Below, piece after piece: positions 54,176-64,000 of a stretch of 64,000 nucleotides of DNA. How positions within the stretch are numbered: the first letter of the stretch is position 1; every line of letters begins with the position of its first letter. Source of the stretch: Allolobophora icterica (Eukaryota > Annelida > Clitellata > Crassiclitellata > Lumbricidae); the NCBI GenBank assembly GCA_963556255.1, contig OY744611.1, positions 2,880,230-2,944,229 of the forward strand. Reading direction: 5' to 3'. A model generated the notes under the pieces. The model did no database searches. It saw only the letters and a program-made list of their open reading frames with translations, and was not told where the DNA came from. The position numbers and the translations under genes were made by a program.

Positions 54176-55180
54176 GTGTTGAGGGGCTTTCCAGAGACTA
54201 GTCCAAAAGAGGTCCGAATCCAGTTTCCAAGGGGGTGGGGCAGATCAAGAGAGGAGGCAGAGCAGCTGTCAAGGGGGTGTCGTTTAGGGCTAGAAGAATT
54301 GGAAGAGAGAGGATCAGATGAGTCTGGGTATAGCGGTGCACAAGTGCTTGAAAAATTGAGACCAGTTGTGGAAAGCCCGGAGATAGAGGAACATGAGGAG
54401 AAGGATGGTGGACGGGTTGGAATGATGATGGAGGTACCGAGAATCTGCAGAATTCAATGGGGATATAGTTCCAGAGGCGTGGTGCTCTGTTGGATATGGC
54501 TCGGTTGGAGAACTTGAGGTGAGTAGTGATCGGGGATCGAGAAAGACTGAGATATGAGGAGGATTGGGTGGAGTGGGTTGCCTGGATGGTGAAGAGATCA
54601 CGAAGGTACTTTGGAATAATTATTGTATTGAGTTGTAAGTTAGTGATAGGACTTTGAAGTGCATTCGCTAGTTTAGCCAGTGGAGTGATTTGAGATTCAG
54701 AGTGATAAGATGATGTTTGGACGTTCTAATGACAGCTCTGGCTAGTGAGTTTTGGGTAAGTTGCAGACGCTTGATTTTGTGTATTCAAGGTTGAGGGAGA
54801 GGGAATTGCTGTAATCAAGCTTTGAATGAACAATAGAGGTAATAGTGGTAGAGGCAGTTTTAAAGTCGATCTTGGGCCAGATGCGACGAAGGTCATGAAT
54901 GTGCATAAAGCAGGAGCGCGAGAGGTTTTTAGATGTCGTTAGAGAAGGAAAGGTGTGGATCACAAGTAATACCGATTGCGGACGAGGAATCCGAGTTGAA
55001 GGTTAAGAAACGGTGAGTCAGTTGATAGGTGTATCGAAGGGGTTAGTACTTTTCTTGATATGATCAGGAAGGGCCTAGGATGATGAATTCTGTTTTGGAA
55101 GGGTTAAGGCGGAAGAGACTGGACGACATCCACTGTGAGACTATAAGCTAACCACGTTGAAATATTGCATCGACGGTAGA
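54176..55180 (-). pseudogene. L2-like LINE 3' half, antisense
   Basis: On the minus strand: FMHIHDLRRIWPKIDF, SIVHSKLDYSNSL and PPSRQPTPPNPPHISVFLD-type peptides. The C-terminal block follows (SNRA-x-APRLWN), then one CTGGAAA-CGGA-T-GGACCTC unit at 54,205-54,235. It is the same family as the LINE tail at 33,660 but more broken. Confidence 0.75.
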
Positions 55181-55575
55181 GGGCAGAAGATATCATTTGA
55201 AATTTATAATATTTTCTGTGTTTCTTTCTCTACCCAAGTTGCATCTTTTGCGCACTATTAGAATTCATTTTAAAAAAATTTTTCACTCCACCCTACTGTC
55301 CGTGTCCATGTGGCCGCGGGCATGGGCGGCGATCCCGGGGATCGAGGGGGAAAAATTGTTGGACCTCTTTTTGACCAGTTCAGGTCAAAACTCTTTTTTT
55401 GACCAGATCATTTCTAAAGTGTCCCCCCACCTGTCAAATAAGATCGCCGCCAATGGCCGCGGGCCTTGTACCGGTCTTCCAGCTCTTCAGAGCCGGGTAT
55501 CAAATCTCGTAGTGCCCTTGCGTAATGTTATCTACCAACGGGACGCGGGAGGTGACCAAGCATCCAGAGTATCCA
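55181..55575. other. unassigned; shares a repeat with unit c
   Basis: TTTTTGACCAGATCA and CCCCCACCTGTCAAATAAGATCG at 55,380-55,450 resemble 17,670-17,735. No gene seen. Confidence 0.5.
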
Positions 55576-56009
55576 TTAGGGTGGGGCAAAAAGTAATGAA
55601 AACTCGAGTTCAGTTCCCGGACAAACCTAAATCAAAGGTCCATGTTAAAGTTGATTTTGCACCAAAAATGGATTTGTGGTATATCACCCTTTTTTAGCAC
55701 CTTTGTCTGAAACACGCAATATTTTGTAAAGTGACAGCTGGCCTTAAATCAGCCGGTTTAATGGTAATGACTTTCAAAATTAGAACCCAAAGTTAGAGCT
55801 AAAAACGACAACGAGTAATAAAATAAATGAAAAAGCATCTAGCACAGTAATGCAGTGTAAGTGTTTTAACTTAGTTAAGAAAATCAGCTTTAGTTTCTAT
55901 AGTTGGCAGGTTCAATTTTTATTTCTTTATTTGAATGATAACACCGTGGCGTGAGTCATGTCCGTAAACTCGGCCTCAGACTGCAGAAACTATACTTAAA
56001 CTGTCCTCT

Positions 56010-56285
56010 TATCTCTCCTCTCTGGTAGCTACACTGCGTTTGACAGATCCCAGATCTCGTTTCTTGCTCTATTTGACATCCCTGCTGCCTGGTTGACCAT
56101 GAGATCCTCCTGCAACGTCTCGAGTCTTTAAGTGGCCTCAGAGGCGTCTCTCTTCTTTGGTTCCGCTCCTATCTTACAGATCGCACACAAACGATAATCT
56201 TGGGTGACTCTAGAACACACTGGGTTACTGTCAAGTTTGGTGTCCCCAGGGATCCATTGAGGAGCTTGTGTTATCATTGAAGAAG
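56010..56285 (+). pseudogene. LINE RT fragment nested in unit e
   Basis: Frameshifted RT peptide (LLQRLESLSGLRGVSLLWFR, then SYLTDRTQT) ending in GVP-RDP, the region before the catalytic box. Confidence 0.6.
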
Positions 56286-57300
56286 CAGTGGGTCATGAGC
56301 TCGTGATGATTGGTTGCCGCCATCATGTCATGGAGGTCATTCTCAGTGCTCAATGTCTTCACAGCTCTGTTTGGCTCAACTAGGGGACCCGAGATTGGCC
56401 TATTCAAGAGATTCCAAAAGAAATGGCCACATGTACAGCAAGTGAGCTACACACCCGCAAAAGATGGGCTCTTTGGTGATGAAATCACAGCCTACGAGGT
56501 GGGAGATGATATCATTTTACACAACTGCCTTCAACCACCAACAGCCCAGGGAGGATTGCCTTTACCTTCGATTGTGACTCATCTTCCATGGGGATCTGTG
56601 AAGGCCATCAAGTTCCGAGCTGCAGGAGCAATACACCATGCTCATACTTTTCCAAGACCAGCCGATGCTGATGGCCAGAGAGAAAAGTAGACTGACAGAG
56701 CTTTCCCTTTTTGTTGCACCTGTGCATGGCCGTTTCTGGCATGAAGCTACAATGCCATCGAATGCTGTACGTAATGATGCCAAGATGCTCAGTCTGCTCA
56801 AGATGTATCCGAATCGCCTTGTTGCCGATGACTCCTCCACAGCATTGTCTCGTCATCTTTGGTACGTTTCTGAACACCTCATAGGACTGGCACTGTTCAA
56901 ATGTCAAGAGGGCCTTAGGAGTCAACCTCCAGCTTGCAAAGACTCCATCGGCTCTGTGGAGGGTGAATGCCACCAAAGTCACTAAGTTCTGGAGACTGTA
57001 GAACTTTGTGACCAAGCAAACCACGCATCTCTTCAAGTTGCTGAGCATAACAGGGAAGGAGGAGGCTGAGGTTTTCATTTCAAAGGACCCAGAAGAATGG
57101 AAAGATGACGAGTCCTACAAGAAATTGAAAGCGATAGTCCAAGCCATGAAGGTGGTCAATGACAGCACTGAAAGTGGCATTGCGCTCATCCAGAAATGTA
57201 ATGAAACGATCACAAAAAATGAAGATCAGAAGCATTTCTTGCTCCAAATTGTCATTCGCCACCGCTAGCGCTACCCCCACCCCATCCAAAGCAGCCTTGG
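56286..57300 (+). pseudogene. transposase-like gene, copy e
   Basis: GHELVMIGCRHHVMEVILSA near 56,293-56,352 carries the C(2)H-type box intact. After a frameshift comes FTALFGSTRGPEIGLFKRF, and HLWYVSEHLIGLALFKC follows near 56,850. The C-terminal block KVVNDSTESGIALIQKCNE, then HFLLQIVIRHR, ends at 57,266-57,268. The middle is disrupted. It is the copy that best preserves the CRHH box. Confidence 0.75.
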
Positions 57301-57785
57301 CAGCTGATGATCACTAAAAGAAAAACATTGTAGGCCTAAACGGTTGCTGTGGATAGTTGCATACCCAGACTCTATCCTTCGGACTTGATAAACTAAATTT
57401 AACCAGTTTTTAAATGTTGCATTCGTTCTGCATTCATTCGTGTCAATGTCAATAGTGACTTTTATCTGACAGACTACTTTCAAAACTAATGCTTCTTACT
57501 GTTAACATTTTAGGATACCAGTTAAAAGTTTTTCAATTGTTTTCTTATTGTTCACATCCTATTACTTAATGTCAAAAAATAAAAATAAAACAAGGATGTA
57601 ATTATCAAAATTAACTCATTATTTGCTGTTTTTCGCTGTTTATCCAAAAAGTGATAATTCATAGCGACCCCTAAAAATTCTCAGATTGACTTCAAAATTT
57701 GTCACAAAATTCACAATATTACATGTAACAAGGGCAGCCATGTGGAGAAACAAATTTCTAAATTTTACATTTTTGGACCACTCTA

Positions 57786-58058
57786 GTGTCCATATTACGG
57801 TTATCTCCATTAGTACATAGCTTGGCGGTTTAGCACTGTGGAAACAATGCTAGCGCTAAACAACGTCTATTATGACAGTTGATATTTAAATGAATGACCT
57901 TGCAAAGAATACAGGGCAATCTGGGAAAACAATGCTTTCATTTGTTGACCACATGTTTGAAAATCATTAAGTTAATCGGTTTTTTGGGTTGATTTGTCCA
58001 TATTCGCGCTTCAGCCAAAAATCTTAAGAGCTTAGTGATTGTTTCTATATAGGACTTA
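57786..58058. other. spacer between units e and f
   Basis: 273 bases with no motif seen; both ends are transposon borders. Confidence 0.5.
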
Positions 58059-58878
58059 GGGTGGTAGTGAAAAAAGCTTTTTTTAAATAATGCCCGGGAC
58101 ACCCCCTAGTTCTGTTCGTATTGGTAGTAGAAACTCATGTGCAAAATCGTTTTAAAATATTCCATTATTTAGGTGTGCCACATGACAACTTAAGTTTTGC
58201 ATATGACACTATGCATCATTGAAGCCGTAAAAATCAACTATCTTAGTTTTTCAGAAGCTGGATGAAAGTTCATCACTTCTAGAACCTATTATTTGATTAC
58301 TGTAATTATGTGATGAGTGTGATGCACCATAGATAGTTGGATACCTTATTCTCTGATGATTTGTTTATAAATAAAAGATTAAATAATAAATATATAAATT
58401 AGAACCAACTGGAGCTGTGGAGTGAATAAATATTTGCAATTTTTTGAACAATTTTCTGAACTTTTGTAGTCTGTACATTTAAGGCTTTTCTAAAGTTAAA
58501 TTATTTATTTACTTACTTACTCACACTATCCCACATTATTCATAATCCATTTCAAATTAATCACATTTTAAAAGTTGTCTTTGAAGATGTTTTCAACCCT
58601 CTGGCTGGACCATTTCCTGGACCTGAAATACCTATACTTAAACGATATCAGAATGCATTGCCTTTGATCGTCCATGACATGATTGCTGATGGTTTGTCAA
58701 ATGATGAAATTGCAGTTTAACAATAACAAAGAAATGATGCAAGACGCTGTTGAATTTGAAGTGGAATGTTTGCAGAAAGACAGTCAGCCTCGTGATGATT
58801 ATCTAGAGCTCTTGGAACTTGCACTGATCTACATAGGTCATGTCCCACCTCGAGGGTTGCATTTTACAGCCTCTGGTG

Positions 58879-59140
58879 TCATGTCACCGCTCTCTTCGCT
58901 CTGCCACCCGTGGTGATCTCTCTGTCCCTTGTGCACGCACTGCTACTATGCAGCAGCGTGATTTATCCGTGGTTGGACCCACAATTTGGAATGGGCTTCC
59001 TCCTGAGCTGCGGTCTCTTCCTCGTAACTCATTCACCGCTTTCTTCTCTGCTCTAAAGACTGTTCTCTTTGGTCGGGGTTGGGCTGGGAGCACCTCTGAG
59101 TAGCTTCCTTGAAGGGGCGCTATATAAATGATTGATTGAT
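58879..59140 (+). mobile_element. LINE 3' end inside copy f
   Basis: RDLSVVGPTIWNGLPPELRS, then FFSALKTVLF to a stop near 59,103, then GAAGGGGCGCTATATAAATG and a (ATTG)n tail. It separates two parts of the transposase-like frame. Confidence 0.85.
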
Positions 59141-59486
59141 ACATAGGGCCAGGTGGATGGCCAAGGCCATCTATTCTCACAAAGTATTCCTTTTACGATC
59201 TCAATTGCGAATTACCTTCTGGAAAATAAATTTGCTACGTTCCCTTAACCTGTTCATCTGCTTTGATTATCTCAGATCCTGGTTCACAGCTTCACAGCTT
59301 CACACTCTAATCTAAAGGCACTTTCCGTCATGCTTGGTACCTCAGTGAGGATTTGGTCGATTTCTGCTTTTTCGATGACTGCATTGATGCTGCTTCCAAG
59401 GCCTTGTTGGTGCAAACAATGAGAACCAAAGTTGGTGTTGGCATTCCATCCAAATGTCCACAAATTACTGTACACACAGCTTCATG

Positions 59487-59578
59487 TAGTCGGGAGCACC
59501 TCTGAGTAGTACTCCTTGAAGAGGCGCTATATAAATGCCCGTTATGAATGAATGAATGAATGAATGAATGAATGTACT
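59487..59578 (+). mobile_element. second LINE tail inside copy f
   Basis: CGGGAGCACCTCTGAGTAG and GAAGAGGCGCTATATAAATG repeat the end of the LINE at 58,879-59,140, followed by (AATG)n. A third, shorter tail (GGCGCTATAGAAATTGTCCG) is near 59,695. Confidence 0.8.
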
Positions 59579-60241
59579 CTTGAGATTTTGTGACTTCAAA
59601 CATGATGAATACTGTGCATACCCATTGATTGGCTGGAGAAAGATCCAGCTTCGTGGAAACAGGACAGCATCTTGTAGCGGCATGGTCAAGTTACGGCGCT
59701 ATAGAAATTGTCCGTGTTATTATTATTTTAATTATTTATTTGGAGCGTCATCAGAAAGGTTGAGTGTGGTGAATGATAGAGCAGAAAGGGGATTGGCACT
59801 GATCCAAGAATACAATCAAATACTGACCAAGGATGAAGGTCAAAAGCAGGCTTTGCTCCATGTGGTGTCCGAACATTGGAAAAAGGATCAGGACCCCAAG
59901 AAGTTAACGGTCACAAAAATGGACTAATAAATATTTTATTCTTGAATCAAACTGACAGAGTTCAATTATGCTCAAAAGTACTCTTTAAGTATTGTGCCTT
60001 AAACTTAACAATTTAAAATTTACTTTCGGTTTCACAAAATACAAAAAAATATCGATAATATTATCACAATTGTGCTTACATTCCTCGTCTAAAATTTTGA
60101 AAACTTGTCATCTCATGTGGCACCCCTAAATGATGGAATATTTTTAAAATATTTTGCACACTAGCTTAGTATATCAAAAGGAACATAACTAGGGGCTGTC
60201 CCATCTATTTCCAAAAAATAACGTTTTTGAGCACCACTCTA

Positions 60242-60689
60242 ATATAGGTAAGTTTTTCTTTTCTTTCTAAGGAGTAAAGTCGAGGACCCTATATTAGGCT
60301 TTCAGGTAAGAGCTGACCTATCATGGCGCCAAATGATTGGGAAGTTGGATGTTGATTTTCTTGTTTTTATGGCATCAATGTCACTTGATTCGGCTGTAAT
60401 TTCGTTCACTAACCAATCAGTTTCAGCAATAAGTGGAAAGAGTGTGTCGAGAAAGGCTGCGAGGTTTTGTTACACCGGCATTAGGACTGAAAGCACTGAA
60501 GGACTGAAAGCCTCATGAACACTATTCTAACAGTACTGGTTGTGGTGAAAAAATTTTGTTGAAAGCTAATGTACATAGTTGTTCATTTTGCTCCTTTTGT
60601 TTACATATTACATTATGTAAAGAAATTCGGCATAAAATACATTTTACAGGTTTCTATACAATCGTATTCTCAAGTTACAAAATTAATTA
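60242..60689. other. no recognisable gene
   Basis: Unassigned; the open frame at 60,333-60,518 has no motif. Confidence 0.5.
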
Positions 60690-60810
60690 CATTTATTTCT
60701 AGCAATATTGGATAGGTGAAGCGCGTTGGGTTCCGTGAGCCAATGAGCGCTTGTGTAGGGTTCCGTCGTCACAAAAAGGCTGAAAACCACTGGTGTAAAT
60801 AGTGCTAAAA
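60690..60810. repeat. right-end fragment of the 52,446 hAT MITE plus flank
   Basis: CTAGCAATATTGGAT-GGTGAA ... CTGAAAACCACTGGTGTAAATAGTGCT repeats the right end of the MITE and about 15 bases beyond it, including the same GTGTAAAT. Confidence 0.8.
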
Positions 60811-60942
60811 ATATTGTTGATTTAGTAGTCTATATCTATACAGGATAGAATCTCAAGCGCAATTGAGAATAATGATTGAATTCCCTTGGAATCTTCCTCG
60901 GTGTTGCCAAAGCATTCGATTCTTTGAATCACACTATCTTAA

Positions 60943-62270
60943 CCCTCGGGCTACCAAGGGGGTGGTTACCACCCCCTCCTACGTTTTTCTGAAATTTTTT
61001 TTGTAGCACATGGAATATAATTTTGACATTTTAGGTAGCTGTAGGGGGTCCATTTGCACACATTTTGAGGTAAAAGTCGTGATGATAGCCCACGCCATAA
61101 AAAAGTTATACCCGATATAGCCTAGGTACCACGTTCTTGGAATCATGGATTTCTCGTATGCTGTTAGCTGTTTGTCGACTATAAAGGTAGGCTATTCATT
61201 ATTCTTTCTGGAAGAGAAACAACTATGCCATTCTTTAGAGGGAATATAGGGCTATATTTACTTGCTTAGTTATTTGTCTTTGAAAACCGGAAGTGATCAT
61301 AATAAATAATAATACGCTTTTTCAGTGTGAAAATCACTGATTCGTTATCACAACATAAACCGTTATGGTTGGGTATGGGGAAGGGCTATAAACAGTCGAA
61401 GCAGAATGCTAACAAAGTAAAGCAGTGCTGTTAGGTGTTCAAGAAGCCGGTTTGCAGGAAGTATTCGCACAAAACAATGGAAGTAACTTGCAATAGCTGC
61501 AAGGACCACTGACGTATTTGACTGCCGGGAACAATAGCATAATTTCTTGTTTCATGTTGATATACATGTAGCTGCATGCCTTTAGATTTTGCCTGTAACT
61601 AAAACAGACTTTGGAATAGTTTGTATTGTTGAAACTTTAGCCTAATTATATTTAGAATATTCTTGGGTACATAGTTCATTTTCAAAACCCATATCATTTA
61701 TATTTTTTATCGAAAAAGTACAAGTTGTGCGGGATAATATCAGCAGGGGCGCCGCCAGGCTTTAAAAAATTGGGCGCACAAACCTCCCGTCTCCTCCCAT
61801 CCTCACCCGTTCCCTGTCTGCCACTCGTAGTCAAACACTGAAAATGACGCAGAGTGACTCATACAAGTACAGTATAACACACGCATATGATATCACATGA
61901 TATTATTTATACCTACTGTTTGGTAAACCAAAATTACACAGTGAAATTGTCAAATATATCTGCGATTCGTATTCCTTGTGTGGATTTGATTTGGTGGGTG
62001 GACGCACGTGCGTCCAGTGCGTCACGCTGGCGGCGCCCCTGAATATCAGATATCCTTAAATGGACCGGTGCCTTTGTTAAAAAGTATATGATTTCAAGAT
62101 GCATTCATATATTTTACAACTAAATACACCATTCTTGTCAGAAATGAATGCTGAATCAAATGCTATATTGCATGGTATGATATTTGACACCAAACATGAA
62201 ATTCCTGGGGGGTGGTAACCACCCCCCCCTTGGTAGCCGATGTCGCAAAAAAACCTTGGTAGCCTGAGGG
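60943..62270. mobile_element. piggyBac-type MITE at TTAA
   Basis: CCCTCGGGCTACCAAGG at the left and CCTTGGTAGCCTGAGGG at the right pair with one mismatch. TTAA lies on both sides (60,939-60,942 and 62,271-62,274). TTAA targeting and CCCT ends are piggyBac-like. There is no transposase. A subterminal GGGGTGGT-ACCACCCCC repeat is present at both ends. Confidence 0.85.
61744..62041. mobile_element. 298-bp hAT-type MITE nested in the piggyBac MITE
   Basis: Perfect 15-bp ends CAGGGGCGCCGCCAG and CTGGCGGCGCCCCTG with an 8-bp duplication AATATCAG (61,736-61,743 and 62,042-62,049). Confidence 0.92.
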
Positions 62271-62643
62271 TTAATACAAAATCTTAGAACCTATGGAATT
62301 AGGGGCATTCAGTTAGACTGGTTCATAAGTTATCTCAAGAATCGATTTCAATTCGTTTCAGTAAATGACTGTACTTCAGACCTTGGATCCATTACCTTTG
62401 GAGTTCCCCAAGGCTCAAATCTTGGTCCGCTCCTGTTTTTAATCTTTATCAATGATTTACCTAACGTGTCACCATCCATGTACTTCGTCCAATTTGCTGA
62501 TAATTCGAATTTATTCTACTCTCACAAGTCAATAGGTACCTTGTTTCAGAATGTCAATTCTGAACCTCATCTAGTGGCTGAATGGTTTCGATCCAATAAA
62601 GTAACTCTCAATTTAGGCAAGACCAATTATATATTGTTTAGAT

Positions 62644-63970
62644 CAGAGGTTTTCAAACTTTTTCGACCAGGGACCCCTATTTTTTTCTAGGCATAGCTCG
62701 CGGACCCCAGTATTTACAAAGCAAAATTTAGGCCCCTATCACTTAAAATTTAATTTAAAAAATAACAGACAGACAGACTATTTCCACAATACACGCTTGC
62801 TTATTTATGATGCTAAGGACTATTATAATATAAAAAGTAACACTAAATAAATTTTTATTAACTCCCTGCAATAACTATGGAACACAGTCATTTTTAAAAG
62901 AAATGAATAACATCGGTTTCGCCAAAAACCAGTAATGTCAGCGAGAGGGATGTGCTTGCTTTGCTTTGCAAAAACTGTCCATAATTGGTGCTATTTTGGA
63001 TAGGCCTAGGCATTGTTTTCTTAGTTTCAGAAAGTTATCCATAATACAAACAGCAAAATTATAAAGTTAGCATGTAACAGCGAACGTGAACGAAATAGGG
63101 ATATGCTTTGCAAATCTCTGTATTATCGTTCATTTAAAGGCTAAAATCAGGCGAATTCCACAAATTTCTAATTCTACAAGTCCAGAGTACACAATCAGGA
63201 AATAGACGAGCATATTGCAAATGAAGCCTTCACTGGAGGAACCACTAGACTTTTTTTAGCTAACAATCAATGTGTCCTGTAATTATAATAGGCCTACTTA
63301 ATGCTACAGACTATACATGTAGAGCAAGTTTTTTTTCTTCAGAAAACCCAAGTCAGTCCAGCGTTACAATGAGAAGAAAATATAGCGTTTATGTAAACAC
63401 AACTAGAGTCCTAGCTAGAGCTTCAGTGTTTCTTCCATGGAAAAAACAACCAGACTCATATTCAGTGTTGATTTTCTAAACGAAACACTTGCAGACTTTC
63501 AAAGTTTGTTTTGTGAATATCGATCTTAAACCTTTTTAAATGGAATCTAGTTGTAGGCCTACTTCTGATGAAGGCTTCAAATACATCGCGCCTACATTGG
63601 GTGCAGAAAGATTAGCAGTCGATTTGCAGAAATTATATATTAAATTTTATTAAAACACACGTTTTATTAGGCTAGAAATGTAACGTGACCACAAGCCTAC
63701 ATCTTATTTACGTCACTGTAGGCCCTAGTACGCAAAGAATAACTATCAGCAGCATCACAAAACTGGTGTGATCGAATCCCCAATTGGATCCTTGTGGATC
63801 ATACAGTTACAGGCATACTATAAGTAGCGTATGAATTTGAAAACACAGGCTGTTAATGCTAAAACCATGCAATGTTAAGCATCACATTATTTTCAGAACG
63901 CTCTCGCGGACCCCCGCCATATCCTTCGCGGTCCCCTAGGGGTCCGCGGACCACAGTTTGAAAAACTCTG
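62644..63970. mobile_element. hAT-type MITE, 8-bp duplication GTTTAGAT
   Basis: Begins CAGAGGTTTTCAAAC and ends GTTTGAAAAACTCTG. GTTTAGAT lies on both sides (62,636-62,643 and 63,971-63,978). It is non-coding and contains a smaller MITE at 63,221-63,581. Confidence 0.92.
63221..63581. mobile_element. MITE related to 38,393-38,993, nested
   Basis: ATGAAGCCTTCA-TGGAGGAACC at the left and GATGAAGGCTTCAAAT at the right. The interior words AATGCTA-AG and GTCAGTCCAG-GTTACAATG are shared with the copy at 38.4 kb. Confidence 0.7.
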
Positions 63971-64000
63971 GTTTAGATCTCATATGAAAAACTTTCCCCA

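Larger units (their letters stand above)
55579..57783. mobile_element. DNA transposon unit e, GGGTGGGGC/GAGTGGTCC ends next to TA
   Basis: The left end GGGTGGGGCAAAAAGTAATG and the right end (reverse complement GAGTGGTCCAAAAATGTAAA) pair imperfectly, each bordered by TA (55,577-55,578 and 57,784-57,785). It contains transposase-like copy e and a LINE RT fragment. Confidence 0.7.
58560..59927 (+). pseudogene. transposase-like gene, copy f
   Basis: A fragmentary N-terminal half is followed by RDDYLELLELALIYIGHVPP, then RGLHFTASG (to 58,878). A LINE tail interrupts it. At 59,143 it resumes with HRARWMAKAIYSHKVFL. After further LINE tails the C-terminal block LSVVNDRAERGLALIQEYNQ, then QALLHVVSEHWKK, runs to a stop at 59,925-59,927. 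It is inside unit f, which ties this gene family to transposon ends. Confidence 0.8.
58059..60239. mobile_element. DNA transposon unit f, long GGGTGGT terminal repeats, TA duplication
   Basis: About 62 bases at each end pair imperfectly. The left is GGGTGGTAGTGAAAAA ... GGGACACCCCCTAGTTCTG. The right, as reverse complement, is GAGTGGTGCTCAAAAA ... GGGACAGCCCCTAGTTATG. TA lies on each side (58,057-58,058 and 60,240-60,241). It contains transposase-like copy f, itself invaded by LINE tails. Confidence 0.85.
60830..64000 (+). pseudogene. Jockey/CR1-like LINE RT split by two MITEs
   Basis: The frame reads FLGVAKAFDSLNHTIL up to 60,942. It resumes after the piggyBac-type MITE at 62,271 with LRTYGIRGIQLDWFISYLKN, GVPQGSNLGPLLFLIFIND, VQFADNSNLFYS (catalytic box with D to N) and KVTLNLGKTNYILF up to 62,643. 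It resumes again after the hAT-type MITE at 63,979 to the window end. The joints are exact when the duplicated target bases are discounted. The gene is 5'-truncated and its 3' end is outside the window. Confidence 0.85.

Overview
The window is eukaryotic nuclear DNA, most likely from a marine invertebrate. It holds no recognisable host exon, no rRNA or tRNA gene and no bacterial-style operon. It carries a Polinton/Maverick (adintovirus-like) DNA virus-transposon, many broken non-LTR retrotransposons (CR1/L2/Jockey-like), a complete Ty3/Gypsy LTR element, several families of DNA transposon and MITE, and very long CATA, TA, TC and ATC microsatellites. The phylum cannot be fixed from the sequence. 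Cnidarian, mollusc, brachiopod, echinoderm or hemichordate would all fit.

1-11,280: right-hand part of a Polinton, cut by the left window edge. The rightward genes encode a pX/pVI-like membrane-active protein (start outside the window), a dUTPase-fold protein without catalytic motifs, a hairpin membrane protein, a conserved Polinton protein, a basic pVI-like protein, the double jelly-roll major capsid protein and a SAP/NUMOD-like protein. The leftward genes encode an acidic serine/aspartate-rich protein, a trimeric-fibre-like protein with a C1q-like head (split by one extra base), an adenain-type maturation protease and a complete protein-primed DNA polymerase B. Integrase, packaging ATPase and penton-type genes should lie left of base 1. 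Genes are tightly packed. Most start codons abut a TATAAA/TTAAAA motif, and both convergent junctions carry a strong hairpin.

11,281-39,600: a graveyard of mobile elements. At least six broken copies of one multi-copy transposase-like gene occur in the window (near 11.3-12.7, 14.3, 16.5-17.5, 31.4-32.5, 56.3-57.3 and 58.6-59.9 kb). Four of them lie inside units with GGGTG-type terminal inverted repeats next to TA. A second, degraded Polinton (32.75-35.81 kb) keeps pieces of the pX-like gene, a second virion-type gene and the integrase. It has been split by a LINE tail and by a tandem-repeat insertion.

39,617-51,622: a 12-kb Ty3/Gypsy element inserted in a TA tract. Its 2,216-bp LTRs look identical, so it is young. 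It encodes gag, a CCHC knuckle, protease, RT, RNase H and integrase. Its gag is broken by a 79-nt piece that also occurs in its own 3' untranslated region. The first long reading frame starts inside the LTR.

51,623-64,000: nested transposons. Two hAT-type MITEs with perfect 8-bp duplications, a piggyBac-type MITE at TTAA, a small hAT MITE inside that, and a LINE RT frame interrupted twice can all be ordered by their target-site duplications.
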